Position numbers and translations under genes: made by a program. From DATAMF01 sp036260665 (GTDB lineage Bacteria > Chloroflexota > Anaerolineae > Aggregatilineales > Aggregatilineaceae), in the NCBI GenBank assembly GCA_036260665.1, contig DATAMF010000367.1, forward strand, positions 1 to 9,266: a stretch of DNA of 9,266 nucleotides, written 5' to 3'. Shown one piece after another: positions 1-6,586 of this stretch. Positions within the stretch are counted from its first letter, which is position 1; the number at the start of each line of letters is the position of its first letter. The notes beneath the pieces are model-generated. The model did no database searches, was not told the DNA's origin, and saw only the letters and a program-made list of their open reading frames with translations.

Positions 1-178
1 GGGTGAGCTGGTTGCTGGATCCAATGCTGGCCTCGGCGGATTTCTGCAAGCCGAAGGTCAGCGCAATCAGCAATATCACGGCGGTGGTCCCCACAAGCAC
101 ACCGCCCGCCGTCATAAACAGGCGGGTGCGTGCGCGGGCCAGATTGCCGATAGCCAGTGCCAGCAGTTCGCTGAACAT
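1..178 (-). CDS. FtsX/MacB-type ABC transporter permease, N-terminal part (runs off left edge)
   Basis: The reverse strand from ATG at 178 reads MFSELLALAIGNLARARTRL and continues open for 59 codons to the window edge. A short amphipathic start, an R-A-R-T-R-L patch and then a hydrophobic helix (about residues 21-45, containing GGVLVGTTAVILLIALTFG) are the classic opening of FtsX/MacB-family permeases, whose first membrane helix follows a basic LR-x-x-R-L-like segment. The family's MacB-like periplasmic/extracellular domain and the last three helices would lie outside the window. The start lies 1 base after the TAA of the preceding secreted-protein gene, so translation is probably coupled; the Shine-Dalgarno is weak (a GGGATTAGG-like stretch). 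With the ATPase at 2534-3253 it would form the ABC core. The call rests on the N-terminus and context only. Confidence 0.72.
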   Translation of the reverse strand, partial: MFSELLALAIGNLARARTRLFMTAGGVLVGTTAVILLIALTFGLQKSAEASIGSSNQLT

Positions 179-179
179 A

Positions 180-1343
180 TTAGCTGCCTAATCCCAGCAG
201 GCCCAGCAGAATACGGCCAACGGTATCATCCTCATCGTCCTCTTCTGTGGTGGGTTCGGTCGGTATTTCCTCCTGGGGAATCATATCATCCGGCATTTCC
301 GGCGGCAGCATGGCGCTGACTTCATAGGCCTGGATAATCGTCGCATCCTGGTTGAGATCGTTTATGTAGTGCAGGGTAAGCGTCACCTTGACCGGACCTT
401 CATCCAGCGCCGACACCATCACATTGATGGTGGTGTCTTCATCGCCTTTGATCGGTTCGGTGGCCGTATCCGCCCCTTCGATCACCTCGCCGTTTTCGGC
501 TTCCGCCGTCACCGATTTGACGGTGATCGTGGTGGTGCCGGTGTTGCTAATGGTGAGCGGGATCGCAAACGGTTCGCCTACATTCACTGATTCGGGCAGT
601 GGACTTTGTAAACTGAACGAGAGGCGCGGCGGCGCAATGACCACCACGCTCGCTTTGAATTCCTCTTTGGCTTCGGTGCCGTCTGGTTTTTGATAACGCA
701 GGGTGATCGGCAGGCTGTAGATACCGCTGGTGGTCGAGCCATTGACAATAAAGTCTTGAGTCAGGGTCACTTCTCCATCGTCGGCTTCCACCTCGCCCAC
801 ATAGAGCGTGCCGCCTGCCCCGATGGGGGCAAATGTGGTGCTGGGTGTGGTGCTGGATTGATCCATCCCGCCCGGTGTGCCTTCGGGACCCGGATTGCTT
901 GTCGTCTCCACCGTGCCGAAAGTCACCAGCAGGTTCGATGCGTCGCCGCGCCCCACATTTTGCAGCGTCATGTTTAAGGTAAACTGATCGCCGGGTTGCA
1001 GGTAGTCCGCACCGACATCATAGGCGGACAGGAGCATCAGCGGTGCCGGATTATTGGCTTTGGCGACATTAACGGTCAGGCTGGTAGCGACTTCTTTGGC
1101 TTCGCCATCCTGCAAATAGCTGAGTTTGACGGGTTGGCCCTGTGCGCCATCTTTGGCGGTGCTGCTCACCACCAGTTCCAGGCTGATCTCAGCGCTCGCC
1201 CCCGGCTGGAGATCACCCAGCGGCAGGCTGTCGCCCTGGGAACCGGAAAGCAGAATGCTGTTATCCCCAGCGATGCGCATCAGAACCTGCGCGGCGACTG
1301 CATTCCCGGTATTCATAATGGTTCCGGTTACGGTCACTTTTTT
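180..1343 (-). CDS. Secreted IPT/CARDB (COG1361-like) protein, C-terminal part after frameshift
   Basis: This frame continues the protein that begins at 2544. It lies +1 relative to the upstream frame, and the two join cleanly at the A6 run (1343-1338): upstream ends P-V-L-P-G-Q-K and this frame goes on V-T-V-T-G-T-I-M-N-T-G-N, a typical CARDB strand pattern. About 385 residues follow, with at least three beta-sandwich units: the rest of the interrupted one, one starting near LLSAYDVGADYLQPGDQF, and one starting near RLSFSLQSPLPESVNVGEPF. Each carries the LxPGxxxxxxxxxxNxG-type signature of CARDB/COG1361 repeats. The tail is acidic (PEMPDD, EEDDEDD) and ends in a short hydrophobic GRILLGLLGLGS. 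A TTG at 1370 could open this frame alone, but it lacks a convincing ribosome site and would give a product without a signal peptide. I read it as part of one gene. Confidence 0.8.
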   Translation of the reverse strand, partial: KKVTVTGTIMNTGNAVAAQVLMRIAGDNSILLSGSQGDSLPLGDLQPGASAEISLELVVSSTAKDGAQGQPVKLSYLQDGEAKEVATSLTVNVAKANNPAPLMLLSAYDVGADYLQPGDQFTLNMTLQNVGRGDASNLLVTFGTVETTSNPGPEGTPGGMDQSSTTPSTTFAPIGAGGTLYVGEVEADDGEVTLTQDFIVNGSTTSGIYSLPITLRYQKPDGTEAKEEFKASVVVIAPPRLSFSLQSPLPESVNVGEPFAIPLTISNTGTTTITVKSVTAEAENGEVIEGADTATEPIKGDEDTTINVMVSALDEGPVKVTLTLHYINDLNQDATIIQAYEVSAMLPPEMPDDMIPQEEIPTEPTTEEDDEDDTVGRILLGLLGLGS

Positions 1344-2544
1344 GACCGGGAAGCACCGGGTCAGGTTCAATGGCGTAATTCGAGAGCACGACCTGCGAGG
1401 CTTCCGCTAACTCGCTGATGGTTACGCTTAGCGTGGCTTTGCTGGTCAGCGTGGCACCCTCGAAATCATAGTAAGACAGGGTGATCGGGATCGGGTTGGG
1501 GCCTTTGGGCGCATCCATACCCGCGACAACGGCCAGTGATACCAGATGACTCCCGCCCGGATTCAGATTGGGCAGTGTTGCACTGGCCTGCCCATTGGCC
1601 GGAACAAACTTGCTGCCCGTATCCAGCGATACCACGACACCCTGCGCGGTACGATTACCCTGGTTGACCACCTCGAAGTTGAGAGTCACGGTTCCACCCG
1701 GCGCGACCACCGACGGATTGGCCGAAAAATTGCGCACGGCTAAGGAGGGCTGCCCCGGTATGGGGGTGGCCGCAGGCAGAGTCGGCGTGGGGTCCATGCG
1801 CTCGGTAGCGGTGGGCGGAATGGGCGGCGTCAGCGTGGGCGCGATGATCATCAATGTATTGGGTGAGGCCACCCACACCCCGCGATCATCCGCGACCTCG
1901 ATCCGGTAGACGCCCGCAGGGGCGGTCACGGGCAGAGTCGCCTTCACCGCGCCATCATTCACGAAAGTGGTTTCCAGCAGGCCGACGCCGACTAACCGTA
2001 CCGTGCTGGTCGCTGAAAAGCCAGTTCCAAAAACGGACAGCACAATTTCAACGCCCTGATTCGTCGCAGTTGGCTCGGAGCGTGTCACCTGGATCGGTGG
2101 GCGCGGCGTGTTGGTGGGCGTATTGGTCGGCGGTGGATCGAGCACCTGCAATTGATCCGCCGCGGAAACGGGATTACCGTCGGGTTGGTTGACTGTGATG
2201 GTGTAGTGTCCGGTAGCCAGATCGGAAGGCAGCATCACACTCATCTGAGTTTCATTCAACACCACGGGCGTGATCGTCTGCTGGTTGATTTGGACCGTGA
2301 GATCGCTGGTGAAATGAGTCCCGTAGATGATCAGTTCAGTCGCCTGACCGCGTGTTACCTGGACCGGATTGATTCCGGTGACAGTGATCGGCGGCGACTG
2401 GGAGGGCAGCGGATCGACGGGCGGTGTCTCGGTGCCATCCTGCGCGGCGGCAGGAACCACTAACTGCCACCATCCCAGCATAGAAATAGCAGCCAGAACG
2501 AGCAGCACGGTGGTGAATTGAGTGAACTTTCGGTTATGCAACAT
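1261..2544 (-). CDS. Secreted IPT/CARDB (COG1361-like) protein, N-terminal part before frameshift
   Basis: Start chosen at ATG 2544 rather than the upstream in-frame start at 2571, because AGGA (2556-2553) sits 8 bases before it. Signal peptide residues 1-34 (basic MLHNRK, hydrophobic core TTVLLVLAAISMLG, cleavage near PAAA|Q). Then an IPT/TIG-like domain (about 50-135, ITVTGINPVQVTRGQATELI), a Thr/Pro linker (P-T-N-T-P), a second IPT-like domain (about 151-236), another Thr/Pro linker (237-264), a CARDB-type domain (about 265-377) and the start of a second (from 381). In this frame the last 35 or so residues (after Q-K at 401-402) are Arg/His-rich nonsense ending at TAA 1263-1261, which marks a frameshift at 1338-1343. 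Repaired, the product is about 787 residues. It overlaps the ATPase gene by 11 bases. Role inferred: extracytoplasmic partner of the ABC transporter. Confidence 0.85.
   Translation of the reverse strand: MLHNRKFTQFTTVLLVLAAISMLGWWQLVVPAAAQDGTETPPVDPLPSQSPPITVTGINPVQVTRGQATELIIYGTHFTSDLTVQINQQTITPVVLNETQMSVMLPSDLATGHYTITVNQPDGNPVSAADQLQVLDPPPTNTPTNTPRPPIQVTRSEPTATNQGVEIVLSVFGTGFSATSTVRLVGVGLLETTFVNDGAVKATLPVTAPAGVYRIEVADDRGVWVASPNTLMIIAPTLTPPIPPTATERMDPTPTLPAATPIPGQPSLAVRNFSANPSVVAPGGTVTLNFEVVNQGNRTAQGVVVSLDTGSKFVPANGQASATLPNLNPGGSHLVSLAVVAGMDAPKGPNPIPITLSYYDFEGATLTSKATLSVTISELAEASQVVLSNYAIEPDPVLPGQKSDRNRNHYEYRECSRRAGSDAHRWG
1338..1343 (-). other. Frameshift site: A6 run (T6 on + strand)
   Basis: The coding strand reads GGTCAAAAAAGTGACC. 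With six A the upstream frame gives G-Q-K-S-D-R and stops 75-odd bases later. With five A it gives G-Q-K-V-T-V-T-G and runs on for 385 residues with matching domain type. A ribosomal -1 slip would hit TGA at once, so only a one-base deletion, a +1 slip, or transcripts one A short restore the protein. There is no stop codon or rare-codon pause of the RF2 type at the site. The simplest readings are a homopolymer sequencing/assembly error or a recent real mutation. Confidence 0.85.
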
Positions 2545-3253
2545 CTCGGTTTTCCTGTGTCTGGCGATCATTGATCAGATAGCCATCCTTCAATTCCAAC
2601 ATCCGATCCGCATAACGCGCAATACCGGGATCGTGCGTGACGACAATGATGGTTTTACCCTGCCGAGTACACAGGCTGCGCAGCATGCGCATCACGGTTT
2701 GGCCCGTCTTACTGTCGAGCGCACCGGTAGGTTCATCGGCCATAATAATCGGCGGGTTGCCAAACAGGGCACGCGCAATAGCCACCCGCTGCTGCTGTCC
2801 CCCCGATAACTGCGAGGGGCGGTGTTTCATGCGCTCGCCCATGCCGAGCAAGGAGAGGAGTTGAACGGCCCGATTTTCGCGCACATGGCGCGGTATTCCG
2901 GCAAAAACGCCGGGCAGCGCGACATTTTGCAGTGCGGTCATAGTCGGAATCAGATGAAACGCCTGAAAGATAAATCCGACCATCTCCCGCCGGAAGCGGG
3001 CCAGATCATCGCTGGACAGCCGATCCAGGTGCCGCCCGCCAACCGCTACCTGCCCAGCGCTCGGCTGATCTAGGCCGCCCAGCAGATACAGCAGCGTGCT
3101 TTTGCCCGATCCACTCGGTCCCATGATGGCGACAAACTGCCCCGGCGGAATGTCTAGCGTGATTCCATTCAGCGCATGAACCCACTCATCGCCCAGGCGG
3201 AACGTTTTTTCCAAATTGTGCGTTGTGACAATCGGTTGGCTGGAACCGTTCAA
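2534..3253 (-). CDS. ABC transporter ATP-binding protein, LolD/MacB family
   Basis: A 239-residue cytoplasmic ATPase with all ABC motifs in place: Walker A GPSGSGKST (45-53), Q-loop Gln97, signature LSGGQ (149-153), Walker B ending M-A-D-E (Asp173, Glu174), D-loop A-L-D (178-180) and H-loop His207 (VVTHD). The P-T-G-A-L-D-S stretch after Walker B and the N-terminal EKTFRLGDEWVHALNGI are typical of the LolD/MacB/FtsE-like group that pairs with FtsX-type permeases, which fits the permease at 178. The start is TTG at 3253, inside the stop of the upstream gene (shared TTGA), with AAGGA about 9 bases upstream, so translation is likely coupled. Length is normal for the family. The substrate cannot be told from sequence; lipoprotein, peptide or mechanotransmission roles are all known in this group. 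Confidence 0.95.
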   Translation of the reverse strand: MNGSSQPIVTTHNLEKTFRLGDEWVHALNGITLDIPPGQFVAIMGPSGSGKSTLLYLLGGLDQPSAGQVAVGGRHLDRLSSDDLARFRREMVGFIFQAFHLIPTMTALQNVALPGVFAGIPRHVRENRAVQLLSLLGMGERMKHRPSQLSGGQQQRVAIARALFGNPPIIMADEPTGALDSKTGQTVMRMLRSLCTRQGKTIIVVTHDPGIARYADRMLELKDGYLINDRQTQENRDVA

Positions 3254-4308
3254 GGCTTTTGTTCCTTTTCAAGCGGCACTTCGGCGGTGGCTTCTTCCGT
3301 GCTCGCGGGCAGTTCCACATCCGATTCCTGAGGTGGTTCGCCCATCTCATCCATGCCGCCCTCCGCGCCAAACTGCCCTTCTACCGGCACCCCCATCTCA
3401 TCCATCATGCCGTCCATGGGTATTTCGTCCATGCCAGCCGGGGTTTCGGCTTCGACTTCGGGCGCTTCCACTGTACCCAGCACAACCGGAACGATGACGA
3501 ACAGCAGAGTCCAGGTGAGCACAATCAGCGCCACGGCCCACACACGCCCGCGCAGGGCATAACGCGCGCCACAATAGACGAGGGCTAACATCCACAGCCC
3601 GAAGAGTGTCAGCCGCATGGTGAAGGAATACAACAAGTCCTGTTGAATCGCGGATAAATGCTTGTAGCGCTCCCACTCTGGCAGCAGCCCGGAAATGCCG
3701 GGATCGCCTGCGCCGCCGCCCATCCAAAAATAGATCAGTTGCAGCCCGGCCATCAAACCGAGCGGCAGACTGGCCCAAACCACCACCTGAAGATTCAGGC
3801 CGAGGCGCGGGGCGTTCCCGTTCAGCAGCGAGATGCTTGATAACAAAACACCCAGGCTTAACCAAACCAGCAGCATGTTACTGGCGGCAGTCACGCCGGT
3901 TTTCCAGTCAGCCGAGACTTCTTCCGGCGATTTTTCTTCTTCTACTTCCGCAGTATCGCCCATGCCGGGCATCTCGCCGCCGCCCGCATAGGGATCACTG
4001 GCAAACGGATCGGAGGATGGTATTTCGCCCACACCGCCTCCCAGATCCGTCCCGGCAGCATCTTTGACCAGGGCGCTTTGGTGTTTGACGGCGCTAATGC
4101 CCGTCAGCAGCAAAATAAGGAGGGCAATCCAGACCCACTGGCGGGAATCCAGTGTGAGATCACGGAAAAACTGGCCGGGTTGGAGCAGCACTGCAAAAAA
4201 TTGGCCAAGTAAACTACGAGAGCGAGATGGCATGGTCGGGGTATAGCCATCGGACGCCGGAGGGGTACTCCGCGTTGTACGGTTAAGGCGAGAACGAACA
4301 TGAGCCAT
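3250..4308 (-). CDS. Yip1-like five-helix integral membrane protein with acidic Met-rich tail
   Basis: 352 residues. After a basic N-terminus (MAHVRSRLNRTTR) and a Q-P-G-Q-F-F-R-D motif of the kind seen in Yip1-family proteins come five predicted membrane helices near 58-75, 142-162, 172-195, 228-249 and 255-279. Positive residues flank the short loops at 163-170 and 249-255, so the N-terminus and those loops should be cytoplasmic. The long 76-141 loop and the 280-352 tail should then face outside. Both outer segments are acidic and contain Met/Gly/Pro (E-M-P-G-M-G-D; G-M-D-E-I-P-M-D-G-M-M-D-E-M-G). ATG 4308 has a perfect AGGAGG at 4320-4315, 6 bases upstream. It opens the ABC operon and overlaps the ATPase gene by 4 bases. 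Family assignment is from topology and the N-terminal motif, with moderate certainty; function unknown. Confidence 0.78.
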   Translation of the reverse strand: MAHVRSRLNRTTRSTPPASDGYTPTMPSRSRSLLGQFFAVLLQPGQFFRDLTLDSRQWVWIALLILLLTGISAVKHQSALVKDAAGTDLGGGVGEIPSSDPFASDPYAGGGEMPGMGDTAEVEEEKSPEEVSADWKTGVTAASNMLLVWLSLGVLLSSISLLNGNAPRLGLNLQVVVWASLPLGLMAGLQLIYFWMGGGAGDPGISGLLPEWERYKHLSAIQQDLLYSFTMRLTLFGLWMLALVYCGARYALRGRVWAVALIVLTWTLLFVIVPVVLGTVEAPEVEAETPAGMDEIPMDGMMDEMGVPVEGQFGAEGGMDEMGEPPQESDVELPASTEEATAEVPLEKEQKP

Positions 4309-4314
4309 TCAGCC

Positions 4315-4320
4315 CCTCCT
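4315..4320 (-). promoter_or_regulatory. Strong Shine-Dalgarno of the ABC operon's first gene
   Basis: AGGAGG on the reverse strand, 6 bases before ATG 4308. It settles the start of the Yip1-like gene over the later in-frame Met26. It is the best ribosome site of the operon; the later genes have weaker ones and overlap their upstream neighbours. Confidence 0.75.
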
Positions 4321-4346
4321 GCTGAGTATGACTTTTAGCACCACTT

Positions 4347-4352
4347 ATTGTA
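4347..4352 (-). promoter_or_regulatory. Possible -10 element (TACAAT) for the ABC operon
   Basis: The 217-base gap between the stop at 4526 and the start at 4308 is the only room for an operon promoter. TACAAT on the reverse strand would put the transcript start near 4340, about 30 bases before the ATG. I see no good -35 box at 16-18 bases (AAACAA is the nearest). TATACT at 4439-4434 is an alternative, also without a -35. Weak call. Confidence 0.2.
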
Positions 4353-4489
4353 CGAGTAAAGTACCGCTTTTGTTTCGTGCAGAACCTACGCTCAACCAAC
4401 TATTGATCCACGACTTAGGTTGTCATCAGCATTAGTATAACGAAGACATAGTGTTATAGAGTAATATGATGTGGGTTTGAATTGAGTTA

Positions 4490-4516
4490 GGGCAGAAATG
4501 ACTTTTACTTCCGCCC
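4490..4516 (-). terminator. Hairpin after the PEPCK-like gene, possible terminator
   Basis: On the reverse strand, starting 10 bases after the stop codon, GGGCGGAAGT pairs with ATTTCTGCCC around a 7-base loop: a 10-base-pair stem including two G-U pairs. The following bases (TAACTCAATTC) are not a proper U tract, so it may be a weak intrinsic terminator or a 3' end stabiliser. Position right behind the stop supports a 3' end role. Confidence 0.45.
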
Positions 4517-4525
4517 CTCCTCATT

Positions 4526-6400
4526 TTATTCAGCGGTGATAAATGCCTCGTAGTCTTGCAGGGTGCCCCCATCCAGGCAGCATTCAATGATGTCACGTCC
4601 CAACGGGTCTAAGTCGGGTTCTAGGTAATCAACCAAACACTGCCGGAAAAACGTATACAGAATCTCGGCCCCCTGATCGTAAGCCTCTTCCCCGACTTCG
4701 GGCTGCGTATCGACCTGGAGGAACCAGCGCGCCACCATACGGCCCTCGACGTGCAGTTGGTGGACCGTCGAACCGAGCAGTGGGCAGCGGGCCGGACGGA
4801 TTTGGTCGGCTTTAAACTTTGCGCTGCCCCGGCGGGCCAGATATTCGCGGGCAATCCATTGGGCCATGAAGCCCACGCGCCACGCGCCGATATGCTGGTT
4901 CGGGCACAAAATATGCCGCGTCCGTTTATACGCCACAAATTGTTTGAGCAGGAGATTCGCCTGGGGAACGCGCCGACCGGAAGCGAAGGGCCAGAATGAG
5001 CCGACGCCCTCGCTGTTCATGCCATCTCCATCCAGAATACTGGGGCTGCCGTGCCCGCGTGGGGATACCAAGCGCCACAACCAGGCGAGCGCTGGCGGGA
5101 GAATATGGAACAAGCCCACGATGCCATAAGTCGGCTGAGCTTTGGTGCAGGGCGGCATGCGGACGCCAAAACTGCGGATGTCCACGCTCACGGCTCCGTC
5201 TACCACATTGGCAAACATGTGGCGGGGAACCACCACGCGCGGATTCGGACATGGTTTGCCCGGTTTATCTTCGATGTGCTCCCAGATCAGCGCGCGGCTG
5301 CCGGGCGTAGCATCGATGTTCAGGAACAGCAGCGGGGTATTGGGTTGGGCGGTGAGCCGTTCCAGGTGCATTTCCGCCCCATAATAATTGATATGGTTGA
5401 CACGCACGAACCAGGCATCTTCAGCATCCGTGACCCATAACTTGCTGTTGTTGCCCTGAATCGCGGGGTGGCACAGCGCCATATCATCGTTCACCGGATG
5501 CAGTTCGCAGCTCCGGGGAATTTCAAGATGACGCCGTTCACCTGTGACGATATTCTCACCCAGCAGCAAGCGCCCATCAGTTTCGCGGTGGGCTTGTTCC
5601 AGCATTTCACTTTTTCCGCCCCCGCTCGCGCCTTCATGCATAATCGTCACGACATTATCGTAGGGTGTGATCACCTGCACAGTTGAACAATGGGCGGTGA
5701 CCCATCCCTCACTTTCGCGCTCGCCCAAGTCGATCAGCATGCCATACACGCCTTTTTTGGCGCTTGGACCGGGATAAAGGTTGAAGGCGAACATTTCGTA
5801 AAGATCGGGGCAGCGATTATGAACAACAATCTGTTTGCCGTCGTAGTGCGTATGGCGAAAAGGGGGAATCACATAAATGATGGCTTGGGGGGCAAACGTT
5901 TCGGGCAGTTCATCATAAGGGATAATCCCTTGTAACATCGCCAGCGAAAACGCAAAAAATCCAGCGTTGGCAGGTGCAATCGCCAGCGCATCGATTCCCA
6001 TTCCGGGTCGGCCCGCGATAAAACCAAAAATGACGAGTTCGCGCGTTTTGAGCCACGCCAGCGCTTCATCACGCACAGGAGCAAAATCCATGCCGAAACG
6101 CTGCTGGTAAGTGTCCTTGTGAGTCGGCAGCTTATCTCCGACCACCAAACAATCGGGATCACGGCGGCGCATGTAGGGTTCGGGGTAGTTAACTGACATC
6201 CCATTTCGCACGCGCACCACCGACGCTTCGACATAACGCCCTCGGTCGGGCACATCATACGCCACTTCAAATAAATTGCTCTCCGCACCACCACAAGCCA
6301 GGTCAAGCAGCTCATCTGTTGTGCTGGAGACAATTACATGGGGACATGCAGCCAGAATCTCGGCCACTTCGGACGGCGGGTTATACTTTTCCCAGTTCAA
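4526..6400 (-). CDS. DUF4914-like protein with PEP carboxykinase-type ATP-binding motifs
   Basis: 624 residues, no signal peptide or membrane helix, so cytoplasmic. I recognise it from memory as DUF4914-like. Motifs match ATP-dependent PEPCK in order: YMRRRDPDCLVVGD (76-89) resembles the Arg65 loop; Lys215-Lys216 resemble Lys212/213; AHCS with His237 resembles the metal-binding His232; P-loop EGASGGGKS (256-264, Lys263); N-x-R at 386-388 resembles the Arg333 motif; FGVRMPP (411-417) matches the FGVLPP motif. The PEPCK Asp-Asp after the P-loop may be Glu282-Asn283, or NDD 304-306. The P-loop to Arg gap is about 45 residues longer than in PEPCK. Start is TTG 6400: an in-frame TAG lies 9 bases upstream and GGGAG precedes it by about 11 bases. 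It stands alone between two intergenic gaps. A PEPCK-fold kinase or carboxykinase-like enzyme is inferred; the substrate is unknown. Confidence 0.85.
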   Translation of the reverse strand: MNWEKYNPPSEVAEILAACPHVIVSSTTDELLDLACGGAESNLFEVAYDVPDRGRYVEASVVRVRNGMSVNYPEPYMRRRDPDCLVVGDKLPTHKDTYQQRFGMDFAPVRDEALAWLKTRELVIFGFIAGRPGMGIDALAIAPANAGFFAFSLAMLQGIIPYDELPETFAPQAIIYVIPPFRHTHYDGKQIVVHNRCPDLYEMFAFNLYPGPSAKKGVYGMLIDLGERESEGWVTAHCSTVQVITPYDNVVTIMHEGASGGGKSEMLEQAHRETDGRLLLGENIVTGERRHLEIPRSCELHPVNDDMALCHPAIQGNNSKLWVTDAEDAWFVRVNHINYYGAEMHLERLTAQPNTPLLFLNIDATPGSRALIWEHIEDKPGKPCPNPRVVVPRHMFANVVDGAVSVDIRSFGVRMPPCTKAQPTYGIVGLFHILPPALAWLWRLVSPRGHGSPSILDGDGMNSEGVGSFWPFASGRRVPQANLLLKQFVAYKRTRHILCPNQHIGAWRVGFMAQWIAREYLARRGSAKFKADQIRPARCPLLGSTVHQLHVEGRMVARWFLQVDTQPEVGEEAYDQGAEILYTFFRQCLVDYLEPDLDPLGRDIIECCLDGGTLQDYEAFITAE

Positions 6401-6443
6401 CTTGAGCTATTCTCCCTTTTACATCCGTTCCAAAACCTACCCG

Positions 6444-6452
6444 ATTGTAACA
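6444..6452 (-). promoter_or_regulatory. Candidate extended -10 promoter for the PEPCK-like gene
   Basis: The reverse strand carries TGTTACAAT, a TGn plus TACAAT extended -10. The predicted transcript start is near 6437, giving a leader of about 37 bases that holds the GGGAGA ribosome site. There is no clear -35 box, which extended -10 promoters can do without. Confidence 0.35.
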
Positions 6453-6523
6453 AAACACCGCTCGTTATTATTCGTTCATTTTCTCCAACTTGCGCGAATG
6501 GTGTAGATAATGCGTAAATACTA

Positions 6524-6552
6524 GTGACGTTTAAGGGGATCTTTTGTATCTT
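6524..6552 (+). promoter_or_regulatory. Weak candidate promoter for the LysM gene
   Basis: GTGACG (6524-6529), 17 bases, TATCTT (6547-6552): four of six consensus matches in each box with ideal spacing. The transcript would start about 24 bases before ATG 6587. The 186-base divergent gap 6401-6586 must hold promoters for both genes; no operator-like palindrome was seen. Confidence 0.25.
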
Positions 6553-6586
6553 CATAAATAGCTGACATCAACACAAGGAGAATCTG

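Noticed and set aside
1335..1350. Programmed -1 ribosomal frameshift at C-AAA-AAA-G
   Set aside because: A -1 slip leads straight to TGA; the productive continuation needs +1, for which no known stimulatory context (stop or starved codon, upstream Shine-Dalgarno) is visible.
996..1418. 140-codon plus-strand open frame
   Set aside because: It lies antisense to well-supported CARDB coding sequence, has no ribosome site and no recognisable domain; a shadow of the real gene.
2545..2571. Upstream in-frame start (MIARHRKTE) for the IPT/CARDB protein
   Set aside because: It would lengthen the overlap with the ATPase gene and spoil the signal peptide's short basic start; ATG 2544 has AGGA at proper distance.
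4381..4420. Inverted repeat ACCTA/TAGGT in the operon leader
   Set aside because: Only five perfect base pairs with a mismatched extension; not above chance.
4621..4938. 105-codon minus-strand frame inside the PEPCK-like gene, and other long frames at 5869-6333 and 5051-5440
   Set aside because: All are alternate-frame or antisense readings of the 624-residue gene, with Trp/Arg/Cys-rich composition typical of shadows.
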